Notes: generated by a model from the letters alone, not told the origin. A stretch of 41,263 nucleotides of DNA from Deltaproteobacteria bacterium (GCA_016926265.1 JAFGOW010000101.1:1-41263), one strand, 5' to 3'; numbered from the stretch's first letter, positions 16,343 through 25,611 are shown. Made by a program: numbers and translations.

Positions 16343-18043
16343 ATGACAAATCTCAGGCTTGGTGAACTGCTGGTTCGCAGTCAGCTGATCAACGACGAAC
16401 AGCTCAAGAAAGCGATGGAGGAGCAGAAGAAGAACGGCGGCCGGCTCGGCCCGGCACTGATCAAGCTCGGCTTCATCGACGACAAGAATCTGACTGCGTT
16501 CCTGGCCAAGCAGTACGGGGTGCCCAGCGTCGATCTCGACAACCTGGAGATCGACAGCGCCATCATCAGCCAGGTTCCCGCCGATATCGCCCAGAAATAT
16601 CAGGTGGTTCCCATCGGGCGGGCCGGCAACACCCTCAAGATCGCCATGAGCGATCCCTCCAACCTCTTTGCCATCGACGACATCAAGTTCATGACCGGCT
16701 TCAACATCGAGGTCTCGGTCTGCTCCGAGTCCTCCGTCAAGAAGGCGGTGGACAAACACTACGATCAGAGTTCCTCCTTTGCCGAAGTCATGGGCAATCT
16801 CGGCGACATCGATCTGGAGCTGATGGACGACCACGAGGAGGTCGATCTCCAGGAACTCCAACATGCCAGCGAGGACGCCCCGGTCGTCAAGCTGGTCAAC
16901 CTGATCCTGACCGACGCCATCAAAAAAGGGGCCTCCGACATCCATGTCGAGACCTATGAGAAGTCGTTCCGGGTCCGCTACCGCATCGACGGCACCCTGG
17001 TCGAGATTATGAATCCCCCCATGAAGTTGCGGGCCGCCATCTGCTCCCGTATCAAGATCATGGCGGAGATGGATATCGCCGAACGGCGCCTTCCCCAGGA
17101 CGGCCGCATCAAGATCAAGCTCCCCAACGGCAAGGACATGGACTACCGCGTCAGTTCGCTCCCGACGCTGTTCGGAGAGAAGATCGTGCTCCGGCTTCTG
17201 GACAAGGGGAGCCTCCAGCTCGACATGACCAAGCTGGGCTACGAGACGCAGGCGCTGGCCTGGTTCAAGGAGCAGATCCATAAACCTTTCGGCATGATTC
17301 TGGTCACCGGGCCGACGGGGTCCGGGAAGACGGTCTCTCTCTATTCGGCTCTTTCCGAACTCAACAAGGTCACCGAAAACATCTCCACCGCCGAGGATCC
17401 GGTGGAGTTCAACTTCGCCGGCATCAACCAGGTCCAGGTCCACGAGGATATCGGCCTCACCTTCGCGGCGGCCTTGCGTTCCTTCCTGCGTCAGGACCCC
17501 GACATCATCATGATCGGCGAGATGCGCGACTTCGAGACCGCCGAAATCGGGGTCAAGGCGGCGCTCACCGGCCACCTGGTCCTTTCCACCCTGCATACCA
17601 ACGACGCTCCCAGCACCGTCACCCGTCTTCTCAACATGGGGATCGAGCCGTTTCTGGTCAGCACCGCCGTCAACCTGATCTCCGCCCAGCGGTTGGCCCG
17701 CAGGGTCTGCGCCGAATGCAAGGAGGTGGTGGAGGTGGAAAAGAAAGTCCTGATCCAGGCCGGCGTCAAGGAAGAGGAACTGGACCAGTACACCATCTAT
17801 AAGGGGCGCGGCTGCCCGACCTGCAACAACACCGGTTACAAGGGGCGGGTCGGGGTCTACCAGGTCATGCCGATGTTCGAACCGATCCGCGAAATGGTGC
17901 TGAAGGGCGCCAACGCCACCGAGATCAAACGGGAATCGATGCGGCTCGGCGTCAAGACGATGCGCCAGTCGGCCCTGACCAAGATGAAGGAAGGCCTGCT
18001 CTGTCTCGATGAGGTGTTGCGGGTGACCGTCGGCGACGATTGA
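16343..18043 (+). CDS. pilB: Type IV pilus extension ATPase PilB
   Basis: A 566-residue hexameric motor that powers pilin polymerisation at the inner membrane. The N-terminal 150 residues carry two MshEN-type half-motifs, RLGELLVRSQLINDEQLKKA and RLGPALIKLGFIDD plus LAKQYGVP, the pattern that binds cyclic di-GMP in MshE. The ATPase core has Walker A GPTGSGKT (about 323-330), the Asp box and Walker B-like MIGEMRDFETAEIG, and the His box GHLVLSTLHTNDAPS. Four cysteines (CAECKE and CPTCNNTG, near 455-495) form the zinc site typical of PilB/GspE. A promoter is not obvious; it may be read from aroE. Confidence 0.95.
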   Translation: MTNLRLGELLVRSQLINDEQLKKAMEEQKKNGGRLGPALIKLGFIDDKNLTAFLAKQYGVPSVDLDNLEIDSAIISQVPADIAQKYQVVPIGRAGNTLKIAMSDPSNLFAIDDIKFMTGFNIEVSVCSESSVKKAVDKHYDQSSSFAEVMGNLGDIDLELMDDHEEVDLQELQHASEDAPVVKLVNLILTDAIKKGASDIHVETYEKSFRVRYRIDGTLVEIMNPPMKLRAAICSRIKIMAEMDIAERRLPQDGRIKIKLPNGKDMDYRVSSLPTLFGEKIVLRLLDKGSLQLDMTKLGYETQALAWFKEQIHKPFGMILVTGPTGSGKTVSLYSALSELNKVTENISTAEDPVEFNFAGINQVQVHEDIGLTFAAALRSFLRQDPDIIMIGEMRDFETAEIGVKAALTGHLVLSTLHTNDAPSTVTRLLNMGIEPFLVSTAVNLISAQRLARRVCAECKEVVEVEKKVLIQAGVKEEELDQYTIYKGRGCPTCNNTGYKGRVGVYQVMPMFEPIREMVLKGANATEIKRESMRLGVKTMRQSALTKMKEGLLCLDEVLRVTVGDD

Positions 18044-18101
18044 TAATCCCTGGCGAAACCGGGTTGTCGGAACAGTCTAATGATTCGCCATCGCAGTCCT
18101 C

Positions 18102-18137
18102 TTTTACCGCAAGATCTCAAAGGGCGCAAAGAGGGGA
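18102..18137. repeat. Partial copy of the ACCGCAAAG-type intergenic repeat
   Basis: TTTTACCGCAAGATCTC followed by AAAGGGCGCAAAGAGGGGA matches 22620-22655 with only a few differences (one base gap, three or so substitutions). The rest of the 120-bp unit seen at 22620 onward is absent here. Confidence 0.7.
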
Positions 18138-18200
18138 AAAAAAGGCTGCCACCCCACTTTCATGCTTTGGTGGCCAAGAATGAAAAGAGTGGCAAATCTT

Positions 18201-18280
18201 GGATCCCCGATAGGATGACTCGGGGATGACGGAAAAGAATGGAAGCCTGTCATTCCCGAAGGTTTTCATCGGGGATCCAG
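18201..18280. repeat. Dispersed intergenic repeat, inverted pair (copy 2 of 2)
   Basis: Unit B lies on the minus strand (18201-18230), with 11- and 10-base arms identical to those at 215-244 around nine different middle bases. Unit A (18246-18280) matches the minus strand of 163-198 with about three substitutions over 33 bases. The order and opposed orientation of the two units are the same in both copies. Confidence 0.8.
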
Positions 18281-18433
18281 AGGCCGGGATTTTTAGTGAG
18301 CTCAAAGACGGGCGCCAAAGCCCTTTTGGGATTTGATGGGAAACTGAATAGTTTCCAGTAAGCAGCCAAACAACGGGGTTCCGGGTTGCCGATGCCGGAT
18401 CGCCATTCTCATTTCCATACGGAGTCTCATAAT

Positions 18434-19549
18434 ATGCAAGGTATCCACGAGATGCTGAAAATCACCGTCGACCAGGGGGCCTCGGACCTCCACATCACCA
18501 CCGGCACCCCTCCGCAGATCCGGATCGACGGCGAACTTCGCCCCCTGGAACATCCCCCGTTGCAGTCCGCTGACACCAAACAGCTCTGCTACAGCCTTCT
18601 GACCGAGGCCCAGAAGCACAAGTTCGAGGAGTTGCATGAACTCGATTTCTCTTTCGGCGTCAAGGGGCTGGCCCGCTTTAGGGGCAATATCTTCATGCAG
18701 CGCGGCGCCATGGCGGGGGTATTCCGCCGCATCCCCTACAAGTTTCTCTCCTTCGAGGAATTGGGGTTGCCGCCGGTGGCCCGGGATCTGGCCCGTAAAC
18801 CCCGCGGCCTGGTGCTGGTGACCGGCCCGACGGGCAGCGGCAAATCGACGACCCTGGCTTCCATCATCGACCTCATCAACACCGAACGCTCGGAGCACAT
18901 CGTCACCGTCGAGGATCCCATCGAATACATCCACCACCACAAGAAATGCCTGGTCAACCAGCGGGAGGTCGGCTCCGACACCTATTCCTTCCAGAACGCC
19001 CTGAAATACATCCTGCGCCAGGACCCTGACGTGGTCCTGCTCGGCGAGCTGCGGGACCTGGAAACCATCGAAGCGGCTCTGACCATCGCCGAGACCGGCC
19101 ATCTCTGCTTCGCCACCCTCCACACCAACAGCTGCGCCCAGACCATCAACCGCGTCGTCGATGTCTTCCCCACCAACCAGCAGACCCAGGTGCGGACCCA
19201 GCTCTCCTTCGTCCTGGAGGGGGTGCTCTCCCAGACCCTGATCCCCAAAATGAGCGGGCGGGGACGGGTGCTGGCCCTGGAGATCATGATCCCCAACACG
19301 GCGATCCGGGCCCTGATCCGGGACGACAAGGTACACCAGATCTATTCGCAGATGCAGATGGGACAGGAAAAATTCGGCATGCAGACCATGAACCAGTCCC
19401 TGTTCATGCACTATCACAGGAAAAATATCAGCCGGGATATCGCCATGGCCCGTTCCAGCGACCCCGAGGAACTGGCGCAGATGATCGCCAATCCGAGTGC
19501 GGTGCTGCGGCGCATGCAGCCGGAGGCGTCCCACGGCGCCCGGTCGTAG
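18434..19549 (+). CDS. pilT: Type IV pilus retraction ATPase PilT
   Basis: A 371-residue motor for pilus depolymerisation and twitching. The frame can be opened at TTG 18386, but the ATG at 18434 has GGAG eight bases upstream. N-terminal ASDLHITTGTPPQIRIDG is the PilT PAS-like start; Walker A GPTGSGKST lies at 131-139. The Asp box is in VTVEDPIEYIH, Walker B in VVLLGELRDLETIEAAL and the His box in GHLCFATLHTNS. The C-terminal AIRALIRDDK corresponds to the AIRNLIRE motif needed for retraction, with Ala in place of Asn. No zinc cysteines are present, which separates it from PilB. Confidence 0.94.
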   Translation: MQGIHEMLKITVDQGASDLHITTGTPPQIRIDGELRPLEHPPLQSADTKQLCYSLLTEAQKHKFEELHELDFSFGVKGLARFRGNIFMQRGAMAGVFRRIPYKFLSFEELGLPPVARDLARKPRGLVLVTGPTGSGKSTTLASIIDLINTERSEHIVTVEDPIEYIHHHKKCLVNQREVGSDTYSFQNALKYILRQDPDVVLLGELRDLETIEAALTIAETGHLCFATLHTNSCAQTINRVVDVFPTNQQTQVRTQLSFVLEGVLSQTLIPKMSGRGRVLALEIMIPNTAIRALIRDDKVHQIYSQMQMGQEKFGMQTMNQSLFMHYHRKNISRDIAMARSSDPEELAQMIANPSAVLRRMQPEASHGARS

Positions 19550-19574
19550 TCCACGGAGCAAGGGAGGATAAACA

Positions 19575-20792
19575 ATGCCCAAATTTTCATGGGTGGGAAA
19601 AAATCGCAGCGGACAGATCCAGAAGGGCGAGATGGAGGCCCCGAGCCAGGGGATGGTGCTGGCCCAGCTTCGCAAGGTGGGGGTGACTCCGACCGAGGTG
19701 GTCGAGCGGGGCAAAGGGCTCGACATGCAGCTCAAGATCCCAGGGTTCAAGCCCAAGATCACCACCAGGGACCTGGTGATCTTCACCCGGCAGTTTTCCA
19801 CCATGATCGATGCCGGCCTGCCGCTGGTCCAGTGCCTCGACATCCTGGGGCGCCAGCAGGACAACCGGACCTTCAAGGAGGTGCTCAAGGGGGTTAAGGA
19901 AAGCGTCGAATCGGGGGCCACCTTCGCCGACTCCCTCAAAAAGCATCCCAGGGTCTTCGACGAGCTCTATGTCAACCTGGTGGCGGCCGGCGAGGTCGGC
20001 GGCATCCTCGACACCATCCTCAACCGTCTCGCCGCCTACATCGAGAAGGCCCTCAAGCTGAAGAAAAAGGTCAAAAGCGCCATGACCTATCCGGGGACCA
20101 TCGTCGGCGTCGCCGTTCTGGTCATCGCCGTGATCCTGGTTTTCGTCATCCCCGCTTTCGAGAAGATGTTCGCCGATTTCGGCAGCGCCCTGCCGATGCC
20201 GACCCAGATCGTCATCAACTTGAGCCGTTTCGTCACGGACTATATCTTTGTCATCATCGGCGCGGTGGTGGGTTTGTATTTTCTGATCAAATACCTCTAC
20301 CGAACCAAGAAGGGGCGGGAAAAGTTCGACGCCTGGGCGCTGCGGCTGCCGATTTTCGGCGTCCTGATCCGCAAAGTGGCGGTGGCCAAGTTCAGCCGCA
20401 CCCTCGGCACCATGATCTCCAGCGGCGTGCCGATCCTCGACGGGCTGGAGATCGTCGCCAAGACCGCCGGCAACAAAGTGGTGGAGAAGGCCATCTACAA
20501 CGTGCGGGAGAGCATCAGCCAGGGCAAGACCATCGCCGAGCCGCTGGAGAAATCGGGGGTCTTCCCCCCCATGGTGTGCCAGATGGTGGCGGTCGGGGAA
20601 CAGTCCGGCTCCATCGATGTCATGCTCAACAAGATCGCCGATTTCTACGACGACGAGGTGGACGACGCGGTGGGCAACCTGACCGCCATGATGGAGCCGC
20701 TGCTGATGCTGTTCCTCGGCGTCACCGTCGGCGGCCTCGTCATCGCCATGTACCTGCCGATCTTCAAGATCGCCGGCGCCGTCGCTGGATAA
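19575..20792 (+). CDS. pilC: Type IV pilus inner-membrane platform protein PilC
   Basis: A 405-residue polytopic protein with the two GspF/PilC repeat domains. It starts PKFSWVGKNRSGQIQKGEMEA, typical of PilC. The first cytoplasmic domain contains FTRQFSTMIDAGLPLVQCLDIL and the matching second contains FSRTLGTMISSGVPILDGLEIV. Three membrane segments are visible: near residues 170-195 (VGVAVLVIAVILVFVIPAF), 220-240 and 375-398. PilC couples PilB and PilT to the growing pilus base. It begins 25 bases after pilT with a GGAGG ribosome site, so the two are co-transcribed. Confidence 0.94.
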   Translation: MPKFSWVGKNRSGQIQKGEMEAPSQGMVLAQLRKVGVTPTEVVERGKGLDMQLKIPGFKPKITTRDLVIFTRQFSTMIDAGLPLVQCLDILGRQQDNRTFKEVLKGVKESVESGATFADSLKKHPRVFDELYVNLVAAGEVGGILDTILNRLAAYIEKALKLKKKVKSAMTYPGTIVGVAVLVIAVILVFVIPAFEKMFADFGSALPMPTQIVINLSRFVTDYIFVIIGAVVGLYFLIKYLYRTKKGREKFDAWALRLPIFGVLIRKVAVAKFSRTLGTMISSGVPILDGLEIVAKTAGNKVVEKAIYNVRESISQGKTIAEPLEKSGVFPPMVCQMVAVGEQSGSIDVMLNKIADFYDDEVDDAVGNLTAMMEPLLMLFLGVTVGGLVIAMYLPIFKIAGAVAG

Positions 20793-20834
20793 CGGGGGAT
20801 CGGGGGCGCCCCGCGTCCTTGACATCGATTAGCC

Positions 20835-22538
20835 ATGTCTTTTCAAAGGCAGGAATATTCCTCCAGGCTGCTGGTCTGGTACCTGATTTTCCGGGTGCTG
20901 GCCATCGCGCTCTTTCTGGGGGGGGCGCTCCTCTACCAGTTGCGCGGCGATCCGGAGGCCAACCAGCCGACGGTATTCCGCCTCTACCTGCTGGCCGGTT
21001 GCTGTCTGGTGCAGGCGCTGATATCGTCTTTTTACCTGCCGCGGGTCCGGCTGGTCCGGAAGTTCATCCAGGGGCAGATCGCCTGGGATCTGCTGACCGT
21101 CATCGCCCTGGTTTTTGTGACCGGCGGGGTGCAGAGCCAGTTTTCCTTTCTGTTCATCCTCGTCATCGTCAGTTCCGGGATCTTTCTCAACCGCCGCGAC
21201 ATCCTGATCGTCGCCAGCGCCGCCGCCATTCTCTACTGCAGCATGGTGGATCTCCAGTACTACGGCTACCTGCCGGTCCTGAAAGGCGCCGCAAAGGTAT
21301 GGGGGATCCCCGGTATCGAGGCCTTTCACAAGGTCTTCGTCCATTTCCTGGTCTTTCTCCTGACCGGGTTGCTGACGGCGCTGCTGGTCCAGAGGCTGCG
21401 CAGCAGCGAACAGGCGCTGCAAAAGCGGCTGCTGGATTACCAGGAGCTGGAAAACCTCAACCGCACCATCCTGGCCCACATCACTAGCGGCCTGATGACG
21501 GTCGACAGAAACGGCGCCATCCAGTCCTTCAACCAGAGCGCGGAGCGGATCGCCGATTGCCGGCGGGAAGAGATCCTTCAAAACGATGTCCGCGGCCTGT
21601 TCCCGGCCCTGAAGCTTTTCGAGGGGGAAGCCTTCCGCATCACGGAGCGGGACGACTGCCAGATCCGGACCCGCACCGGCGAGGAAAAAACCGTCGGCTA
21701 TACCACCACGCTGCTCAAGGATGGCGAGGAAACGGTGCTGGGGCTGCTGGTCATCTTCCAGGACGTCACCCACGTCAAGGAGATGGAAAACCGCCTCAAG
21801 CGCTCCGACAAGCTGGCCGCCGTGGGCCGCATGGCCTCGGGCCTGGCCCATGAGATCCGCAACCCGCTGGCTTCCATCAGCGGTTCGGTGCAGCTGCTGA
21901 TGGAGGACGGCAAGTTTTCCACGGAGGAGAAGAATCTGATGCGGATCGTGATCCGCGAGGCCGACCGCCTCAGCCGGCTGCTCACCGATTTCCTCCATTA
22001 CGCCCGCCCGGCCCCGGTCCGGCTAGAGGAGGTCAATGTCTCCCGGATGCTCGACGAACTGGCCGATATGATGAAAACCGACAGCCGCTTCAACCATGTC
22101 ACCCTCCGCAAGGACTACGGTCCGGGGTGCCGGATGCGGCTCGATCGGGGGCAGATCAGCCAGTCTTTGTGGAATCTGATCCTCAACGCCGCCGAGGCGA
22201 TGGCCGAACAAGGGGTGCTGACCCTCGGCGCCCATGGCGAGACGGGGGTTTTGTATGTGGAGGACAACGGCCACGGCATTCCCCCGGACATCCGGCCCCG
22301 CATCTTCGACCCTTTTTTCACCACCAAGGACAAAGGGACCGGGCTCGGACTCGCCACCGTTCACACCATCGTCGAGCAGCACGGCGGCTCCATCGACGTC
22401 TCCGACGGCGACGGCGGCGGCACCCGTTTCGTCATCACCCTCCCCGGCGCGGTCCGCAGGACCGCCGAGGCCCAACAGGGCGAATCCCGCCAGGCGGAGC
22501 GGGGGAGCGGGACGTTGAGGATAGCCCATAACGGATGA
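20835..22538 (+). CDS. pilS: Sensor histidine kinase PilS
   Basis: A 567-residue kinase. The first 190 residues hold about six membrane segments in tight hairpins, as in P. aeruginosa PilS, which senses major pilin levels in the membrane. A short coiled coil (SEQALQKRLLDYQELENL) and a PAS domain (MTVDRNGAIQSFNQSAERI) follow, then HisKA with H339 in GLAHEIRNPLASISGS. The ATPase domain has LILNAAEAMAE, VEDNGHGIPPD, FDPFFTTKDKGTGLGLATV. It begins 42 bases after pilC. Unlike the usual arrangement, pilR does not follow directly; 576 bases of repeats intervene. Confidence 0.92.
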   Translation: MSFQRQEYSSRLLVWYLIFRVLAIALFLGGALLYQLRGDPEANQPTVFRLYLLAGCCLVQALISSFYLPRVRLVRKFIQGQIAWDLLTVIALVFVTGGVQSQFSFLFILVIVSSGIFLNRRDILIVASAAAILYCSMVDLQYYGYLPVLKGAAKVWGIPGIEAFHKVFVHFLVFLLTGLLTALLVQRLRSSEQALQKRLLDYQELENLNRTILAHITSGLMTVDRNGAIQSFNQSAERIADCRREEILQNDVRGLFPALKLFEGEAFRITERDDCQIRTRTGEEKTVGYTTTLLKDGEETVLGLLVIFQDVTHVKEMENRLKRSDKLAAVGRMASGLAHEIRNPLASISGSVQLLMEDGKFSTEEKNLMRIVIREADRLSRLLTDFLHYARPAPVRLEEVNVSRMLDELADMMKTDSRFNHVTLRKDYGPGCRMRLDRGQISQSLWNLILNAAEAMAEQGVLTLGAHGETGVLYVEDNGHGIPPDIRPRIFDPFFTTKDKGTGLGLATVHTIVEQHGGSIDVSDGDGGGTRFVITLPGAVRRTAEAQQGESRQAERGSGTLRIAHNG

Positions 22539-23114
22539 GCTGGTCGCCTCAATGCCGTGCCGGCGGAGGAGTGACGGTTCGGTTTCACCAAAAGAAACTT
22601 ATTGACAAACGGCAAGATCTTTTACCGCAAAGATCGCAAAGGACGCAAAGAGGGGAGAAAAAGGGGATGGTTTCCTTTGCGGCCTTGGCGTCCTTGAGCG
22701 AGTGGCACGAGCGGGCGGTAAAACCGGGTCTTGTCTCACGCGGAGGCACAGAGAACGCGGAGAAAAGCGGAAACCATCAAAAAAGGGTGGTTCCCTTTGC
22801 GGCCTTGGCGGCTTGAGCGAGAGAAACGAGCGGGCGTGAAACCAAAGATCTTGCCTCACGCAAAGACGCCAAGAACGCAAAGAGTGGCCACCATAAACCG
22901 GTTCGATACGATAAACGCGGACGCCCGTAAAAATTGTGAAACGTTACTTTTGTTTTGGGTTTAGCGGTTATCCTTTTCATCCCCTTCATCCCTGTAAATC
23001 AGATTTCAGGGTTGACCGATTTCGGGGGTTGAATTGTTGCTCAGAGGAAAGCGAAGCAGGCCGGTGGCCCCGCAAGGCGGCCGGCGGCACCCATCATTCC
23101 AGGCGAGGTAGAAA
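22539..23114. other. Gene-free pilS-pilR gap filled by repeats
   Basis: The ORFs here are artefacts of repeat sequence. The first 350 bases hold two and a part tandem repeat units (listed separately). The segment 22920-23010 contains a run resembling another common intergenic repeat (TTTTCATCCCCTTCATCCCTGTAAAT in two pieces, 22974-22999). The last 100 bases before pilR contain a GC-rich region (23058-23090) able to fold. It does not match a riboswitch class that I know. No clear promoter was identified. Confidence 0.6.
22620..22890. repeat. Tandem ~120-bp repeat array, ACCGCAAAG / CTCACGCAAAG type
   Basis: Unit 1 (22620-22740) and unit 2 (22741-22860) share CCTTTGCGGCCTTGGCG, then TTGAGCGAG and ACGAGCGGGCG at a spacing of almost exactly 120 bases. 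A third, truncated unit begins TGCCTCACGCAAAGACG near 22853. Each unit is flanked by inverted ends (TTTTACCGC with GCGGTAAAA; CTCACGC with GCGTGAAA), giving large imperfect hairpins. Similar sequences are scattered through many environmental bacterial genomes. A partial copy lies at 18102. Confidence 0.75.
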
Positions 23115-24530
<1,416 letters not shown>

Positions 24531-24533
<3 letters not shown>

Positions 24534-24557
24534 CAGGATAGGGAAAAAGAGCTGACA
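24531..24557. promoter_or_regulatory. Paired TGACA sites, candidate PilR-binding region
   Basis: TGACA occurs at 24531-24535, overlapping the pilR stop codon, and at 24553-24557, 22 bases apart, or two helical turns on the same face. On the other strand these are TGTCA; PilR of P. aeruginosa recognises TGTC-containing repeats. They lie about 125 and 147 bases upstream of the pilA -24 element, the expected enhancer distance. Confidence 0.45.
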
Positions 24558-24564
24558 ATAAATG

Positions 24565-24599
24565 ATCGGGGCGGCCCAAAAAGCCGCCCCGATTTTTTT
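24565..24599 (+). terminator. Rho-independent terminator after pilR
   Basis: A perfect 11-bp stem ATCGGGGCGGC (24565-24575) with GCCGCCCCGAT (24583-24593), loop CCAAAAA, followed by a run of T (the arm's last T plus six more). It separates pilR from the pilA unit. Confidence 0.9.
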
Positions 24600-24676
24600 G
24601 GGGGCGGTTCCGGAACCCATTTTTTTGCCATGAATTCCAAGCAATTATGAGATGGTCCGGTAGAGTTAAAAGAAGC

Positions 24677-24692
24677 TGGCACATGGCTTGCT
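24677..24692 (+). promoter_or_regulatory. Sigma-54 (-24/-12) promoter of pilA
   Basis: TGGCAC, five bases, TTGCT is a perfect match to the consensus TGGCAC-N5-TTGCW; GG (24678-24679) and GC (24690-24691) are 10 bases apart. Transcription would start near 24703, giving a leader of about 130 bases before the pilA ATG. The PilR gene ends immediately upstream. Confidence 0.9.
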
Positions 24693-24832
24693 TGGATTTA
24701 GATAGCAAAGAGAAACCGGAAAGGAGGGATGAGAACGAACGATTCCGGTTCATCACTTCAAACGTCCACTTCCGATTTACGGAAAACGAGCATTGGGCTC
24801 AAAATGTCAACCAATAAAAAAGGAGAACCACC

Positions 24833-25048
24833 ATGTTGAAGAAGTTCAGAAAAGACGAAAAAGGTTTCACCCTGATCGAGCTGCTGATCGTCGTCGCGAT
24901 CATCGGCATCCTGGCCGCCATCGCCATTCCCCAGTTTGCCAAGTATCGGCAGAGGGCTTTCGACGCAGCCTCCCAAAGTGACATGAAAACGGTCAGAACC
25001 GAAATGGAAGGTTATTTCACCGATTGGTTCCATTATCCAAACGGGTAA
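24833..25048 (+). CDS. pilA: Short major pilin PilA (PilA-N, Geobacter e-pilin type)
   Basis: A 71-residue prepilin: leader [11 protein letters not shown], then [24 protein letters not shown]. Cleavage after Gly11 leaves 60 residues, essentially only the N-terminal helix, as in Geobacter sulfurreducens PilA (61). Aromatics fall at mature positions 1, 24, 27, 32, 50, 51, 54, 55 and 57. The six positions 1, 24, 27, 32, 51 and 57 are the ones I recall as aromatic in the G. sulfurreducens protein; Y50, W54 and F55 are extra. AAGGAG precedes the ATG by seven bases. An in-frame TAA at 24815 rules out the longer isoform start described in G. sulfurreducens. The next gene is the likely PilA-C partner. 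Confidence 0.93.
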   Translation: MLKKFRKDEKGFTLIELLIVVAIIGILAAIAIPQFAKYRQRAFDAASQSDMKTVRTEMEGYFTDWFHYPNG

Positions 25049-25096
25049 CATCCTAACTTTACTGATGGCATCCTAAACATTTATATGGAGAAAGAT

Positions 25097-25555
25097 ATGA
25101 AAAGACTGATCGAAGTTCTCACCGTAGTGATGGTAGTCGCTTTGAGTTCTAACGCTTTTGCGGTCCTTGATGCCAACACCAATGAAGGCGCCGGCACCGC
25201 TGGCGAATCCATCCGCCTGACCGATGGCAACCGTGAGATGGTTCTCAACTTTTCGCCGAACGTCAACTTCATCTATCACAGCGACACCGCGGATGACGAC
25301 GGAAACAAGCAGTGGTATTCCGCCTCGACCTACCATGCCGGGGGGACCAACTTTTATGCCTCCTCTTCCGATTCCACGGCCATCTATAAGCAATCCCGTG
25401 AAGCAAACAATGTATTCGCGGATGTAACCCTCCCTACCTCCAGGACCATGACTCATGAAGAAGCCGTGGAAAATCCTGGGGAGGGGGAGCCCGCCACCGT
25501 CACGGTCACCCAAACCGCGGAACAGTACTGGCTGGCAAACGACTGGTCCAAATAG
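25097..25555 (+). CDS. Secreted PilA-C-like pilin partner
   Basis: A 152-residue exported protein starting 48 bases after pilA; the ATG at 25097 with GGAGAAAG is preferred over an upstream ATG at 25085. A signal peptide (MKRLIEVLTVVMVVALSSNAFA) precedes a mature domain of 130 residues rich in Ser, Thr, Asn, Asp and aromatics (VNFIYHSDTADDDG, QWYSASTYHAGGTNFYASS, EQYWLANDW), with no cysteine and probable beta structure. In Geobacter the truncated pilin is followed by a gene for PilA-C (also called Spc), which replaces the missing globular domain and is needed for pilin stability. Position and composition suggest the same role; sequence homology could not be tested. Confidence 0.82.
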   Translation: MKRLIEVLTVVMVVALSSNAFAVLDANTNEGAGTAGESIRLTDGNREMVLNFSPNVNFIYHSDTADDDGNKQWYSASTYHAGGTNFYASSSDSTAIYKQSREANNVFADVTLPTSRTMTHEEAVENPGEGEPATVTVTQTAEQYWLANDWSK

Positions 25556-25578
25556 CATCTGTCCACTTCCGACTGATA

Positions 25579-25611
25579 AAAAAAACCTCCCGACCAGGGA
25601 GGTTTTTTTTT
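25579..25611 (+). terminator. Rho-independent terminator after the pilA unit
   Basis: CCTCCC (25586-25591) and GGGAGG (25597-25602) pair around GACCA, flanked by a run of A before and nine T after (25603-25611), so the stem can extend through A-T pairs. It ends the pilA / PilA-C transcript. Confidence 0.9.

Larger units (their letters stand above)
18044..18433. other. Long pilB-pilT gap holding dispersed repeats
   Basis: No coding region is supported in these 390 bases. The stretch carries a partial copy of the repeat that also lies between pilS and pilR (18102-18137) and the second paired inverted repeat (18201-18280). It also has a short perfect dyad GGAAACT-GAAT-AGTTTCC (18339-18356), which could be an operator or weak hairpin. 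No strong promoter for pilT was identified; TTGGGA with TAGTTT 17 bases later, overlapping the dyad, is a weak candidate. Confidence 0.6.

Noticed and set aside
22620-22890. CRISPR array
   Set aside because: The period is about 120 bases with degenerate units and no short uniform repeat alternating with unique spacers; no cas gene is in the window.
22735-22964. Small ORFs in the pilS-pilR gap
   Set aside because: Their sequences come from the tandem repeats, with no ribosome sites and basic, low-complexity translations.
23040-23114. Possible riboswitch in the GC-rich pilR leader
   Set aside because: The bases can fold, but none of the conserved cores of c-di-GMP (GEMM), cobalamin, SAM or molybdenum cofactor riboswitches was found.
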